Assembly (NCBI GenBank): GCA_002704665.1
Contig: PAHB01000026.1
Span: forward strand, 1 to 13,730
Direction: 5' to 3'
Length of the DNA stretch: 13,730 nucleotides
Source of the DNA: Pseudomonadota bacterium
GTDB lineage: Bacteria; Pseudomonadota; Gammaproteobacteria; Burkholderiales; Eutrophovitaceae
Below the pieces are notes generated by a model. It saw only the letters and a program-made list of their open reading frames with translations. It did not search any database and was not told the DNA's origin. A program made the translations under genes and the position numbers. Below are positions 5,284 through 12,693 of the stretch, one piece after another (within the stretch, counting starts at the first letter, position 1; every line of letters starts with the position of its first letter).

Positions 5284-6147
5284 ATGAATTCATCTAGAGG
5301 GACTCTTGGGCTGATGCTTGCTTTGCTTTTAATTTCAGGGCAATCGTGGGCTCAAAGTACGAAAGAAAGAGTCGCCCGGTTGGAAACACAATTACTCGAA
5401 TTGTCTGATAAGTACGAAGAGCTTCAAACGAGGTATAACGAATTATCGGGCACCATTGATAAAAACCAGGGATTGATTGACAAAGTCGAAGCAGCAAGTG
5501 TGCTTGGTCAAGAATCCCTAGGATTGTTGCGGGATCTCATGGATAGCATAGAGAGCGTACGCAAGGAACAAGCCGACCAACTCGAAGACGTTTTAGAAAA
5601 TAAAGTCCAACTACCGCCACTAAAAGATGCGACTAGTTCGCTGTCGAATAGGGTGGAAAATTTAGAACAAAGCTCTCAAAGCTCGAACAATATAAACTCG
5701 ACTTTAGCGAATCGCCTAGAAAAAATTGAAAACCAATTAAGTAGTGGCTTCTTCACCAGAACGATTCGTGACCAGGAAGCCCTCAGAGGCGAGCTTGCTC
5801 GCATTCGTGGCACTGTTGAGGAACTTGAACTTTCCCAAGAAAAATTTGCGATCCGCCTTAAACATTTTTACAACGATCTTGATTTTCGTTTAAGACAACT
5901 TGTAATTGGTTCAGTTACCGATGAGGAAGTTCCCACTGAAGAAATGGATACGGACAATTCGAGTCCAACTCAGTTGCAAGAAAATCCGGTGGAAACAATT
6001 CCAGAGCAGACAGAGCCCGTAGAAACAATTCCAGAGCAGACAGAGCCCATAGAAACAATTACTGACATTGAAGAGCCTAGTAGGGTAAATAGCATTGGTC
6101 CGTCGGAGAACGATAACAACAATATTAACCCGCCACCCCCTCAGTAA
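5284..6147 (+). CDS. CpoB/YbgF-like periplasmic coiled-coil protein lacking TPR domain
   Basis: 287 residues. The signal peptide (1-23) has hydrophobic core LMLALLLI and likely cleavage SWA|QS. Long heptad-like helices run through about 25-105 and 115-155. Residues about 165-206 (LRGELARIRGTVEELELSQ, ending NDLDFRLRQL) closely resemble the YbgF/CpoB N-terminal trimerisation segment, typically LRGQ..EL..Q..DLY.DLD.RL. CpoB normally continues into TPR repeats. Here there is instead an acidic, Pro- and Asn-rich tail with a 10-residue repeat (VETIPEQTEP), ending PPPPQ. The stop is 20 bp from the end of fliJ on the other strand, so no TPR remnant follows. It lies directly after pal, the usual place of cpoB. 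The SD is weak. A role in coordinating Pal or envelope function is inferred only. Confidence 0.7.
   Translation: MNSSRGTLGLMLALLLISGQSWAQSTKERVARLETQLLELSDKYEELQTRYNELSGTIDKNQGLIDKVEAASVLGQESLGLLRDLMDSIESVRKEQADQLEDVLENKVQLPPLKDATSSLSNRVENLEQSSQSSNNINSTLANRLEKIENQLSSGFFTRTIRDQEALRGELARIRGTVEELELSQEKFAIRLKHFYNDLDFRLRQLVIGSVTDEEVPTEEMDTDNSSPTQLQENPVETIPEQTEPVETIPEQTEPIETITDIEEPSRVNSIGPSENDNNNINPPPPQ
5991..6060 (+). repeat. 30-bp tandem repeat in the CpoB-like gene
   Basis: Two near-identical 30-bp units (5991-6020 and 6021-6050) and one third of another (6051-6060) differ by only a few bases. Each encodes VETIPEQTEP or a close variant. The period is a multiple of three, so copy-number changes would keep the frame. 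Confidence 0.9.
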
Positions 6148-6167
6148 AGCAACATAATATCTATTGC

Positions 6168-6602
6168 TCACTTCTGGCCGTGTCTGATAATTGCCAAATC
6201 GTCCAAATTCTTTTGCTCTCTCCGAATTAATGCAGTCTTTGTTTTTTTTGCATATTTCTCTTTTAATATGTCGTATTTCGCTTTTTCTCTCTGAGCCAAA
6301 AAGAATTTCTTTTGGCAGTTCTTTACCCATGCTTTGGCAGCCAAAAGATCCCTGAACAATCTTTCTTCCAAACTAGAAACTTGGCCGATAAATTTACGAT
6401 AAAGTAGATTATTATCGATAGAGTGATCAGAACTCTCCATCTCCCGCAAACGGACTTGATATTCACCCCGGATGGTATTTAAGTTTTTTAATCGGCTCTC
6501 TGTTGCGCGTAATTGTTCATTTGCAGCCACAATTTCTCTTTTTACTTTTTCTGTCTCTTTTTCTGCCAACTGAGCTAGCGTATCCCAACAGTTACTCCTC
6601 AT
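6168..6602 (-). CDS. fliJ: Flagellar export protein FliJ
   Basis: 144 residues, almost wholly charged helix with heptad character (EKETEKVKREIVAANEQLRA, LKNLNTIRGEYQVRLREME, then SSLEERLFRDLLAAKAW), the antiparallel coiled coil expected for FliJ. FliJ is the central stalk of the FliI hexamer, like the gamma subunit of F1, and cycles export chaperones. It is the last gene of the fleR-fliE-J run, 27 nt after fliI, and only GATGAG-like bases serve as SD. It ends 20 bp from the convergent CpoB-like gene with no clear terminator. In many flagellar clusters fliK follows here; in this window fliK lies elsewhere. Confidence 0.85.
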   Translation of the reverse strand: MRSNCWDTLAQLAEKETEKVKREIVAANEQLRATESRLKNLNTIRGEYQVRLREMESSDHSIDNNLLYRKFIGQVSSLEERLFRDLLAAKAWVKNCQKKFFLAQREKAKYDILKEKYAKKTKTALIRREQKNLDDLAIIRHGQK

Positions 6603-6629
6603 GGCATACTCATCACTGGAAGCGTATTA

Positions 6630-7961
6630 TCATGCCCCAGAAATGGATCGCATTGATACAAGGGTACTCTCATAATCTACTCCGTCATTCATATCTTGCC
6701 TAAGAAAAGTTGAAATTTGTTCCCGCAAATTTATTGCCTCATCTAGATCTGGATTAGAACCTTTTTCATATGCCCCAACCTGGATCAAGTCTTGATTATC
6801 CTGATATAAACTCCAGAGCCTCCTCAGCCGGTTAGCTCTTTGCAAAACCTTTGGTTTGACTATCGACTGCATTACTCTAGAAATCGACCCTTTCAAATCA
6901 ATAGCCGGGTAATGAGCCGCATCAGCAAGATCCCGGGAAAGCATGACCTGTCCGTCAAGTGAAGCCCTTGCAATATCAACCACAGGGTCGTTCGGATCAT
7001 CGCCCTCCGCAAGTATTGTATAGATTGCTGTGATAGATCCGAAGCCAAATCGGCCAACGCCGGCTCTTTCTATTAACTTTGGAAGGAGACCAAATACTGA
7101 CGGAGGATATCCGCGCGCTGTTGGTGGTTCACCGATAGCTAGTCCAATTTCCCGCTGGGCATGTGCCACACGGGTTAAACTATCAAGCAAAAGTAAAACA
7201 TTTTTGCCTTGATCTCTAAAAAATTCCGCTATTAGGTGCGCATATTCAGTCGCTTTTATTCGCAAAAGCGGAGACTCGTTTGCAGGAGCTGCTATGACAA
7301 CCGACTTTTTGAGGCCCTCGGAACCGAGTGACTCAGATATAAACTCCCGAACTTCCCTACCCCTCTCCCCGATTAGACCAATAACCACAACGTCAGCCTG
7401 TGTATATTTTGTCAACATTCCTAGAAGAATACTTTTTCCAACTCCCGACCCAGCGACAAGACCCATTCTCTGTCCCCGTCCCATAGTTAATAAGCCGTTA
7501 ATCGCCTTCACGCCAACATCTAGAACCTCGTTAATTGGTCCCCGTTCCATAGGATTGATTGCGACACCTATCGTTGATAATAAATCTGGACAATAAGGTG
7601 GCGGTTTTCCATCAAGAGGTGCCCCCCTTCCGTCTAAGACCCGTCCAAGCATATCTTTTCCAACTCTTGATCTCGAGGATGGGCTGATTACTCTTACAAC
7701 CGACCCCGGTCCAACCCCAGTCGGCTCTGAAAAGGGCATCAGATAAAGGGTACTATCGTGAAATCCAACCACTTCGGCTTCTACTAATTGATTCTCGGCA
7801 CCAACAACCTCACAATATGCTCCTACTGGGGCAACAATTCCCCGCGCTTCTAGCGTCAATCCCACAACGCGAGCCAAAATACCACTTTTTACAGCACTCG
7901 GAGATTTTGTCCTCTCAATCGCCCTGTCGACTTCCTCATCAAAACTTTTTTGTAGCCCCAT
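6630..7961 (-). CDS. fliI: Flagellum-specific export ATPase FliI
   Basis: 443 residues, the usual length. Walker A AGSGVGKS lies at residues 170-177. GLIGERGREV (about 195-204) contains the catalytic Glu, and the Walker B strand is NVLLLLDSLTR (about 254-263). This is followed by the flagellar/T3SS ATPase signature EIGLAIGEPPTARGYPPSVF. FliI forms the hexameric F1-like ATPase under the export gate and helps unfold and release export substrates with FliH and FliJ. It starts at ATG 7959-7961 with GGTGA just upstream, 14 nt after the fliH stop. No defects are visible. Confidence 0.96.
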   Translation of the reverse strand: MGLQKSFDEEVDRAIERTKSPSAVKSGILARVVGLTLEARGIVAPVGAYCEVVGAENQLVEAEVVGFHDSTLYLMPFSEPTGVGPGSVVRVISPSSRSRVGKDMLGRVLDGRGAPLDGKPPPYCPDLLSTIGVAINPMERGPINEVLDVGVKAINGLLTMGRGQRMGLVAGSGVGKSILLGMLTKYTQADVVVIGLIGERGREVREFISESLGSEGLKKSVVIAAPANESPLLRIKATEYAHLIAEFFRDQGKNVLLLLDSLTRVAHAQREIGLAIGEPPTARGYPPSVFGLLPKLIERAGVGRFGFGSITAIYTILAEGDDPNDPVVDIARASLDGQVMLSRDLADAAHYPAIDLKGSISRVMQSIVKPKVLQRANRLRRLWSLYQDNQDLIQVGAYEKGSNPDLDEAINLREQISTFLRQDMNDGVDYESTLVSMRSISGA

Positions 7962-7975
7962 AGTTTCACCAAATT

Positions 7976-9301
7976 TTATTTAATCTCTTTTGGTTCCGAA
8001 ATTTCTGCAGAGGCTGTATCTTCAGTGGAATCTTGCGAATGCGGTGCTTCCTCCCGCTCCTCCACAATCTCGTCAGGGTTTTCTGGCATTTCCGCTAATT
8101 CGATGTTGGAATTTGATTCTGCCTTGGAAAGTTCAGAATTTTCCAATATCGAATTTTCGTTTTCGTCAAAATCAACTTTTCCATCCCTGTCTTTTACCTC
8201 CATATCCCTCACTGCCATTTCGGTCTCACTTGTACCATCGAATGTTTGTTTTTTTTCATGCTGATTATTCTGGTTGTTATCTTCAGCGCCTGATTCGGCT
8301 TTAGCAATAGTTTTCCGTTGTTCACCCAACAACATTAAGGATAATTTTTTTATACGGTTCTCTATTAAGTCTTCAACAATACTCTCATTAACCGATACTC
8401 TGACACTTCCACTTGATAATGACTTATCGGTCTTAACTTCGATATCTAAATTATCTGTTTCATGAATATGTTTCTTGTAACTGCTTAAATCTCCTGAATG
8501 CAAGCTCACAGTAATTTTTGCCTTTTTTGCTGTTCCGAGTTCTGAGAGGCAGTTTTCCACGAGCTTTGTTATGACTACATCTGACGTCTTGATCTCGCTC
8601 TTGGCTATTTCTTGAGCCAAATGCATAGCCAGTCTTTTTAAAGGTGCGAAAAAGTATTCTTTGTCACTCACAGCTAAGGTAATAGAATCTACGAATTCTT
8701 TAAATTCACTTTGCGCCTTTTTCAACGGCTCGTTTAAACGCCGCTCCGTCTCCGAAATTCCCTCCTCACGACCAGATTTTTCTCCATTCTTAAAGCCTTC
8801 TTCTACTCCCTCTCTGCGGGCATCAGATATCGCTTTATCAAGATCCTCCTGAGAAAACGTTGGTTCCATAATTTGTTTTTCAAAACTTGTTTCATCATCT
8901 TTGGATGCCTCTTTCCGAACATTCTCTGGATTTTTTTGTTGTAGGGGCGATTGAGAAACATCTAATTCCACAAAATCATCCTTATGAGCATTTTCTAATG
9001 CAGTCGCCTCTCCTTCAGACAAATCTTTCTTTTGCTCTAAATCTTGATCCTCGTAGTCTAGCCCATTCCTGTCCGCCTCTTCCATGTCGGCATTATCGTT
9101 ATCAGGTTTACTCGAAGACAACCTATTCTTAGTTTTATCAAGGCCGGTATCTTGCAACAAAAGCTGGGCAAAACCTAAAGCTCTACTCTTCAAACTCGTG
9201 TCGGTTGTAAACTGCAGCGACTCCGGTTTTACAACTAACGTGCTGTCTTTTTGCCACCGGCTACTTTTTTCAGCCGCGAGTGCATCCTCAAACGAAGTCA
9301 T
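7976..9301 (-). CDS. fliH: Flagellar assembly protein FliH, extended at both ends
   Basis: 441 residues, against roughly 220-290 in familiar FliH. Residues 1-150 are a polar, acidic, low-complexity N-terminal region with a lone Trp16. Residues about 152-181 form a helix with five glycines at exact four-residue spacing (165, 169, 173, 177, 181), the GxxxG repeat hallmark of FliH. Residues about 182-330 are the conserved FliH C-terminal domain (LKRLAMHLAQEIAKSEI, VSVNESIVEDLIENRIKKL). Residues 331-441 are a second Glu/Asp/Ser/Asn-rich tail with no family counterpart that I recognise. FliH dimers bind FliI and dock it to the C ring and FlhA. The start overlaps the fliG end by 14 nt (9288-9301), with AGGA 7 nt upstream of the ATG. 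The frame is intact, so the extensions are coding. Confidence 0.88.
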   Translation of the reverse strand: MTSFEDALAAEKSSRWQKDSTLVVKPESLQFTTDTSLKSRALGFAQLLLQDTGLDKTKNRLSSSKPDNDNADMEEADRNGLDYEDQDLEQKKDLSEGEATALENAHKDDFVELDVSQSPLQQKNPENVRKEASKDDETSFEKQIMEPTFSQEDLDKAISDARREGVEEGFKNGEKSGREEGISETERRLNEPLKKAQSEFKEFVDSITLAVSDKEYFFAPLKRLAMHLAQEIAKSEIKTSDVVITKLVENCLSELGTAKKAKITVSLHSGDLSSYKKHIHETDNLDIEVKTDKSLSSGSVRVSVNESIVEDLIENRIKKLSLMLLGEQRKTIAKAESGAEDNNQNNQHEKKQTFDGTSETEMAVRDMEVKDRDGKVDFDENENSILENSELSKAESNSNIELAEMPENPDEIVEEREEAPHSQDSTEDTASAEISEPKEIK

Positions 9302-10349
9302 CGCCCTGTCCTGCTAATACTAATTCTCCTGCATCAGCCAGTTTTCTTGCTATACGCATCGTTGCCTTTTGAGCATCTTCCACATCGGTTATTCGCATTG
9401 GACCTTTCGCTTCCATATCATCTATAAACATTGCCTTAGCCCGAGTAGACATATTTCCAAAGAATTTTTCTTGAACCTGCTCGTCGGCTCCCTTGAGCGC
9501 TATCATCAACATGTCAGGCTCTACGTTTCTCATCAATGTCTGTATGGCTCGATTGTCAACTGCTACCAGATTTTCAAATGAGAACATATTATCCATAATT
9601 GCTGTCGCGAGATCAGGGTCAGCTGCATTAACAGCGTCTAAAATTGGTCCCTCCAAATCTACTTTGGTATAGTTCATAATTTTTGCGGCTGCATTTACCC
9701 CACCAAAGCTGGATGACTTGGCGGATGAATTCGTTGAAAATTGTTTTTTCATAATAGCCTCTAACTCTTTCATAGCAGATGGTTGGACAGTTTCAAGAGC
9801 TGCTATCCTTTGTACCACCTCTGCCCGAATCTCATCCGGGAGAAATGCCAAACAATCTGCCGCCACTTCATACTCCAAAACTGATAGTATTATTGCTACA
9901 ACCTGAGGGTGCTCAGCTCTAATCATCTCGGCTATCGACCTCGCATCCATCCAAGACAATATCTCCAGACCTTTACTAGCCGAAGAAGGAAGAATCCTTC
10001 TTAGCACTGAAGCAGCTTTATCTTCTCCTAAAGCTAATTTCAAAACATTTTCGACGTAATCATCAGCTCCAAACCCAAGCGTCGTCTGTTTTTTAAAAGT
10101 ATCTATAAAGTCGTCCAATACTGTATTGACGGCTTCCTGAGACAAATCCGCCACTGCAACCATTGCAGAGCCTAGAGCCTGTACCTCTTTGGGATTAAGA
10201 AACTTTATGATATCCGCCGCTTGTTGTTCTCCGAGCAAAAGGAGAAGCACCGCAGCCCGTTGAGTAGTTGTCAATGCTTCAAGCTCCGCTTTTAGCTCTT
10301 CGCTAATTGGTGCCTGTTCTACCGCATCTTTTACTTCTTGTTCAGCCAT
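9288..10349 (-). CDS. fliG: Flagellar motor switch protein FliG
   Basis: 353 residues from ATG 10347-10349; the GTG one codon earlier is less likely because GGAG (10358-10361) is 8 nt from the ATG and only 5 from the GTG. N-terminal FliF-binding domain (TTQRAAVLLLLLGEQQAADI), middle domain with the EHPQ motif at residues 146-149 (MIRAEHPQVVAIILS), and C-terminal torque domain with the charged ridge (ALKGADEQVQEKFFGNMSTR, then DDMEAKGPMRITDVEDAQ). FliG joins the MS ring to the C ring and contacts the stator. It is 15 nt downstream of fliF and overlaps fliH. Length and motifs are canonical. Confidence 0.96.
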   Translation of the reverse strand: MAEQEVKDAVEQAPISEELKAELEALTTTQRAAVLLLLLGEQQAADIIKFLNPKEVQALGSAMVAVADLSQEAVNTVLDDFIDTFKKQTTLGFGADDYVENVLKLALGEDKAASVLRRILPSSASKGLEILSWMDARSIAEMIRAEHPQVVAIILSVLEYEVAADCLAFLPDEIRAEVVQRIAALETVQPSAMKELEAIMKKQFSTNSSAKSSSFGGVNAAAKIMNYTKVDLEGPILDAVNAADPDLATAIMDNMFSFENLVAVDNRAIQTLMRNVEPDMLMIALKGADEQVQEKFFGNMSTRAKAMFIDDMEAKGPMRITDVEDAQKATMRIARKLADAGELVLAGQGDDFV

Positions 10350-10357
10350 CACGATTG

Positions 10358-10361
10358 CTCC
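10358..10361 (-). promoter_or_regulatory. Ribosome binding site deciding the fliG start
   Basis: GGAG on the minus strand is 8 nt from ATG 10349, better spacing than for the adjacent GTG at 10352. Confidence 0.55.
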
Positions 10362-10364
10362 ATT

Positions 10365-12296
10365 TTATTCGTCAATCATTTTTTTAAGAACTGTTGCTAC
10401 CCGACCGGAATCTTCGGATACTAACAACCGAATTATCGCTACTTTATCATCGTAAGAGTTCGCTGTGTCGAGCATGTCTAAACTAATTGATGACTTTTTA
10501 GGTTTGAGCTTTGCCTTAATATCTTCTAAGGATTCACCCTCCTCGAACTCTACTGTGTCATCTTCTTCCTCGTCGTCGTCGTCCTCATCCTCATCCTCAT
10601 CCTCTTCTCCCTCATCCTCTGATTCTTCTCCCTCATCCTCTGATTCTTCTCCCTCACCTTCTTCGCCGTCGTTTACCTCCTCTGGGTGCTCTTCCTCGCT
10701 TTCATCCTCGAGTTGATCATCAAGAGTGCTAGGTCCGACAAAAGATTTAACTATCGGTCTGATAACAGTAAGTAGAATCATTAGGAAAAGTAGTGCCATG
10801 ACAGCTAATTTAATAGCATCCATGATGGAATCATTTTCATGCCAAGGTACCACTGATGGATCTACTGGAACTTCAAATTTTGCCGGAATAAGAGTTACAA
10901 CATCGCCTCGATTTTCATTAAAACCAATGACTCCCTGAATAAGGCTTGTCAGACTCTCTAACTCGGCTTTTGTGTAACCACCACTACCCTCATCCTCGGG
11001 AATATCGGATCCGTCACGCTCGTTTATAACTACTGCTACGGAAACCCTATCAACTATCCCAGTGGGATTCTTGACATGTCTAACCCGACGATCAAGTTCA
11101 TAATTTCTTGTTGTACGACTGCTAATTGTCTCGCGCATTGCAGGCGGTTCCTCGGCCGTTGCCATGCCATCAGCTTCTAATCGAGCATCGGGGGGAGGCG
11201 TATTCGAATACGACCCTGGAATACCCTGTGGATCGGGTCTATAGGTTCTATCCTCGGCTAAGACCTCTGATCGCGTTTTTGGTCCCTCTCTGCGTGTATC
11301 GAAGTCCTCAAGTGTAGTCTCAACTTGGGTAAAGTTCATATCTATGTTGACCTGAGATCTAACGTTTCCCTGCCCTACTACGGGAGATAACAATTGCATT
11401 ATCCTAGACCTGTAAGTATCCTCAGCGTGTTGCTTGTGGGCAAGTTGTTTTGCACTCAAGCCCATAGCCGGATCTAGCGCGTTATCAGTTAGTAAATTAC
11501 CGTAATGATCAACAACTGCAACATCTGTCGGCAATAAGTTAGGAACACTCATCGATACAAGATGGACGATCGCCTGCACCTGCGAAGAATCCACTCCCCT
11601 ACCAGGATAAGGAGTAACTACCACCGACGCCTTAGCAGGTTTCCGATCCCTCACAAACACACTTTGTTTTGGAAGTGCTAGATGAACCCTCGCACTCTGG
11701 ATCGTTGATATTTCGCCGACGCTTCTAGCCAATTCATTTTCCACCGCGTTAACGTACCTTGCTTGTTCCATGAACTGACTTGTAGTCATCGAAGACTGTT
11801 CATTTAAAGACTGAAATCCGCCAATCACTGGTTTTTGGGGTATTCCTTTTGAAGATAGGAAAATACGAGCCTGATGATATTTGTCTGATGGCACCATTAA
11901 ATTACCGCTTTTAGTATCAATAGATGCCTTAAAACCGTTTTCATCCAACTCCTCCAGAGCTAGTTGCCTATCTGACTCCTCCATCCCTGGATAAACTGCC
12001 CTAAAGCTGTCTGGGGTTATTGATGAATACATTGTTGCCATTATCAATAGAACAACCACCGCAATCAGGATAGGAATGCCGCGCCTGACATTTTGATGTC
12101 CCATCATGTCTCTCAAACCATCCATCAAAGCCGATGGCTGGGCCAACGTGGACATTGTGGCTCTACTACCCGCAGAGTTGTTCTCTGTTTGGGCATCGCC
12201 TTGGTCGGAAGGAGTTTCTAACGGAGGTGTTGGAGCTGGACTCTCCTGAGGAGGTACGGCGACTGCCCCGTCCGCTGGAGTTGCTGCTGTAGCCAT
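10365..12296 (-). CDS. fliF: Flagellar MS-ring protein FliF with acidic cytoplasmic insert
   Basis: 643 residues, somewhat longer than the usual ~560-600. Residues 1-55 are an Ala/Pro-rich cytoplasmic tail and TM1 is about 73-92 (GIPILIAVVVLLIMATM). The periplasmic YscJ/FliF ring-building region has ELARSVGEISTIQSARVHLA and PKQSVFVRDRKPAKASVVV. TM2 is near residue 500 (IKLAVMALLFLMILLTVI). After TM2, residues about 528-579 are an extreme acidic tract (about 39 of 52 residues Asp or Glu, none Lys or Arg). The conserved FliG-binding C-terminus follows (SLDMLDTANSYDDKVAIIRL). FliF forms the MS ring in the inner membrane and houses the export gate. GGAGA precedes the ATG; fliE ends 45 nt upstream. 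Confidence 0.95.
   Translation of the reverse strand: MATAATPADGAVAVPPQESPAPTPPLETPSDQGDAQTENNSAGSRATMSTLAQPSALMDGLRDMMGHQNVRRGIPILIAVVVLLIMATMYSSITPDSFRAVYPGMEESDRQLALEELDENGFKASIDTKSGNLMVPSDKYHQARIFLSSKGIPQKPVIGGFQSLNEQSSMTTSQFMEQARYVNAVENELARSVGEISTIQSARVHLALPKQSVFVRDRKPAKASVVVTPYPGRGVDSSQVQAIVHLVSMSVPNLLPTDVAVVDHYGNLLTDNALDPAMGLSAKQLAHKQHAEDTYRSRIMQLLSPVVGQGNVRSQVNIDMNFTQVETTLEDFDTRREGPKTRSEVLAEDRTYRPDPQGIPGSYSNTPPPDARLEADGMATAEEPPAMRETISSRTTRNYELDRRVRHVKNPTGIVDRVSVAVVINERDGSDIPEDEGSGGYTKAELESLTSLIQGVIGFNENRGDVVTLIPAKFEVPVDPSVVPWHENDSIMDAIKLAVMALLFLMILLTVIRPIVKSFVGPSTLDDQLEDESEEEHPEEVNDGEEGEGEESEDEGEESEDEGEEDEDEDEDDDDEEEDDTVEFEEGESLEDIKAKLKPKKSSISLDMLDTANSYDDKVAIIRLLVSEDSGRVATVLKKMIDE
10560..10715 (-). 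repeat. Low-complexity repeat tract in fliF (21-bp and 6-bp units)
   Basis: The fliF DNA encoding the acidic insert is built of simple repeats. On the plus strand there are runs of CGT triplets and of CTCATC hexamers at about 10571-10602. A 21-bp unit is present in two consecutive near-perfect copies (about 10605-10646, with a partial third) and encodes GEESEDE twice. All periods are multiples of three. Slippage would therefore alter length without breaking the frame. Confidence 0.85.
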
Positions 12297-12341
12297 CTTA
12301 TTTTTTCTCCCTGATTAGCATTTTAAAAATTTCCCCATTTT

Positions 12342-12677
12342 TCAAACCGGCATATTCATAATGTCTTCATAAGCTTTTAAAACTTTGTTACGTATTTGAA
12401 GAGTTGCTTCAAAAGCTAATGAAGATTTTTGCATTGCTAGAACTACATCGGTCAAAGGTATCTCTTCTCCCCGCTCGTATGCTGCGGCCATTTCTTTAGA
12501 CGCCATTTGCGTAGCATTGACGTTTCTAACAGCATCTTGAACAACTTTCGGAAAAGGAATCTTTGCTAGCGGTCGCGCAATCTGATCAGGCGTAGCCGGA
12601 GTTTTCGCTTTCGCTTCGTATTGCCTTATTTGTGCCAACATTGCATCAACCGCAGCACCGCTTGTTTTATCTATCAT
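12342..12677 (-). CDS. fliE: Flagellar hook-basal body protein FliE
   Basis: 111 residues, the normal FliE size. The conserved C-terminal half is present: AMQKSSLAFEATLQIRNKVL followed by KAYEDIMNMPV, the FliE signature that ends in a helix resembling rod proteins. FliE is among the first exported proteins and links the MS ring and export gate to the proximal rod. ATG 12675-12677 has AGGGG about 9 nt upstream in the 16-nt gap after the fleR stop, so fliE is read together with fleR unless an internal promoter exists. fliF follows after 45 nt. Confidence 0.93.
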   Translation of the reverse strand: MIDKTSGAAVDAMLAQIRQYEAKAKTPATPDQIARPLAKIPFPKVVQDAVRNVNATQMASKEMAAAYERGEEIPLTDVVLAMQKSSLAFEATLQIRNKVLKAYEDIMNMPV

Positions 12678-12693
12678 GCTTTTTGACCCCTAT

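Noticed and set aside
6148..6167. Bidirectional terminator between the CpoB-like gene and fliJ
   Set aside because: Only an AGCAA/TTGCT 5-bp match with an 11-nt loop is present, with no GC-rich stem or T-run.
7976..9301. Frameshift or gene fusion explaining the long FliH
   Set aside because: The frame is continuous, the core domain is intact and the flanks are low-complexity without a second recognisable domain.
10465..10716. Plus-strand open frame encoding long serine runs
   Set aside because: It is the antisense shadow of the GAG/GAT-rich acidic tract of fliF; no start signal or domain.
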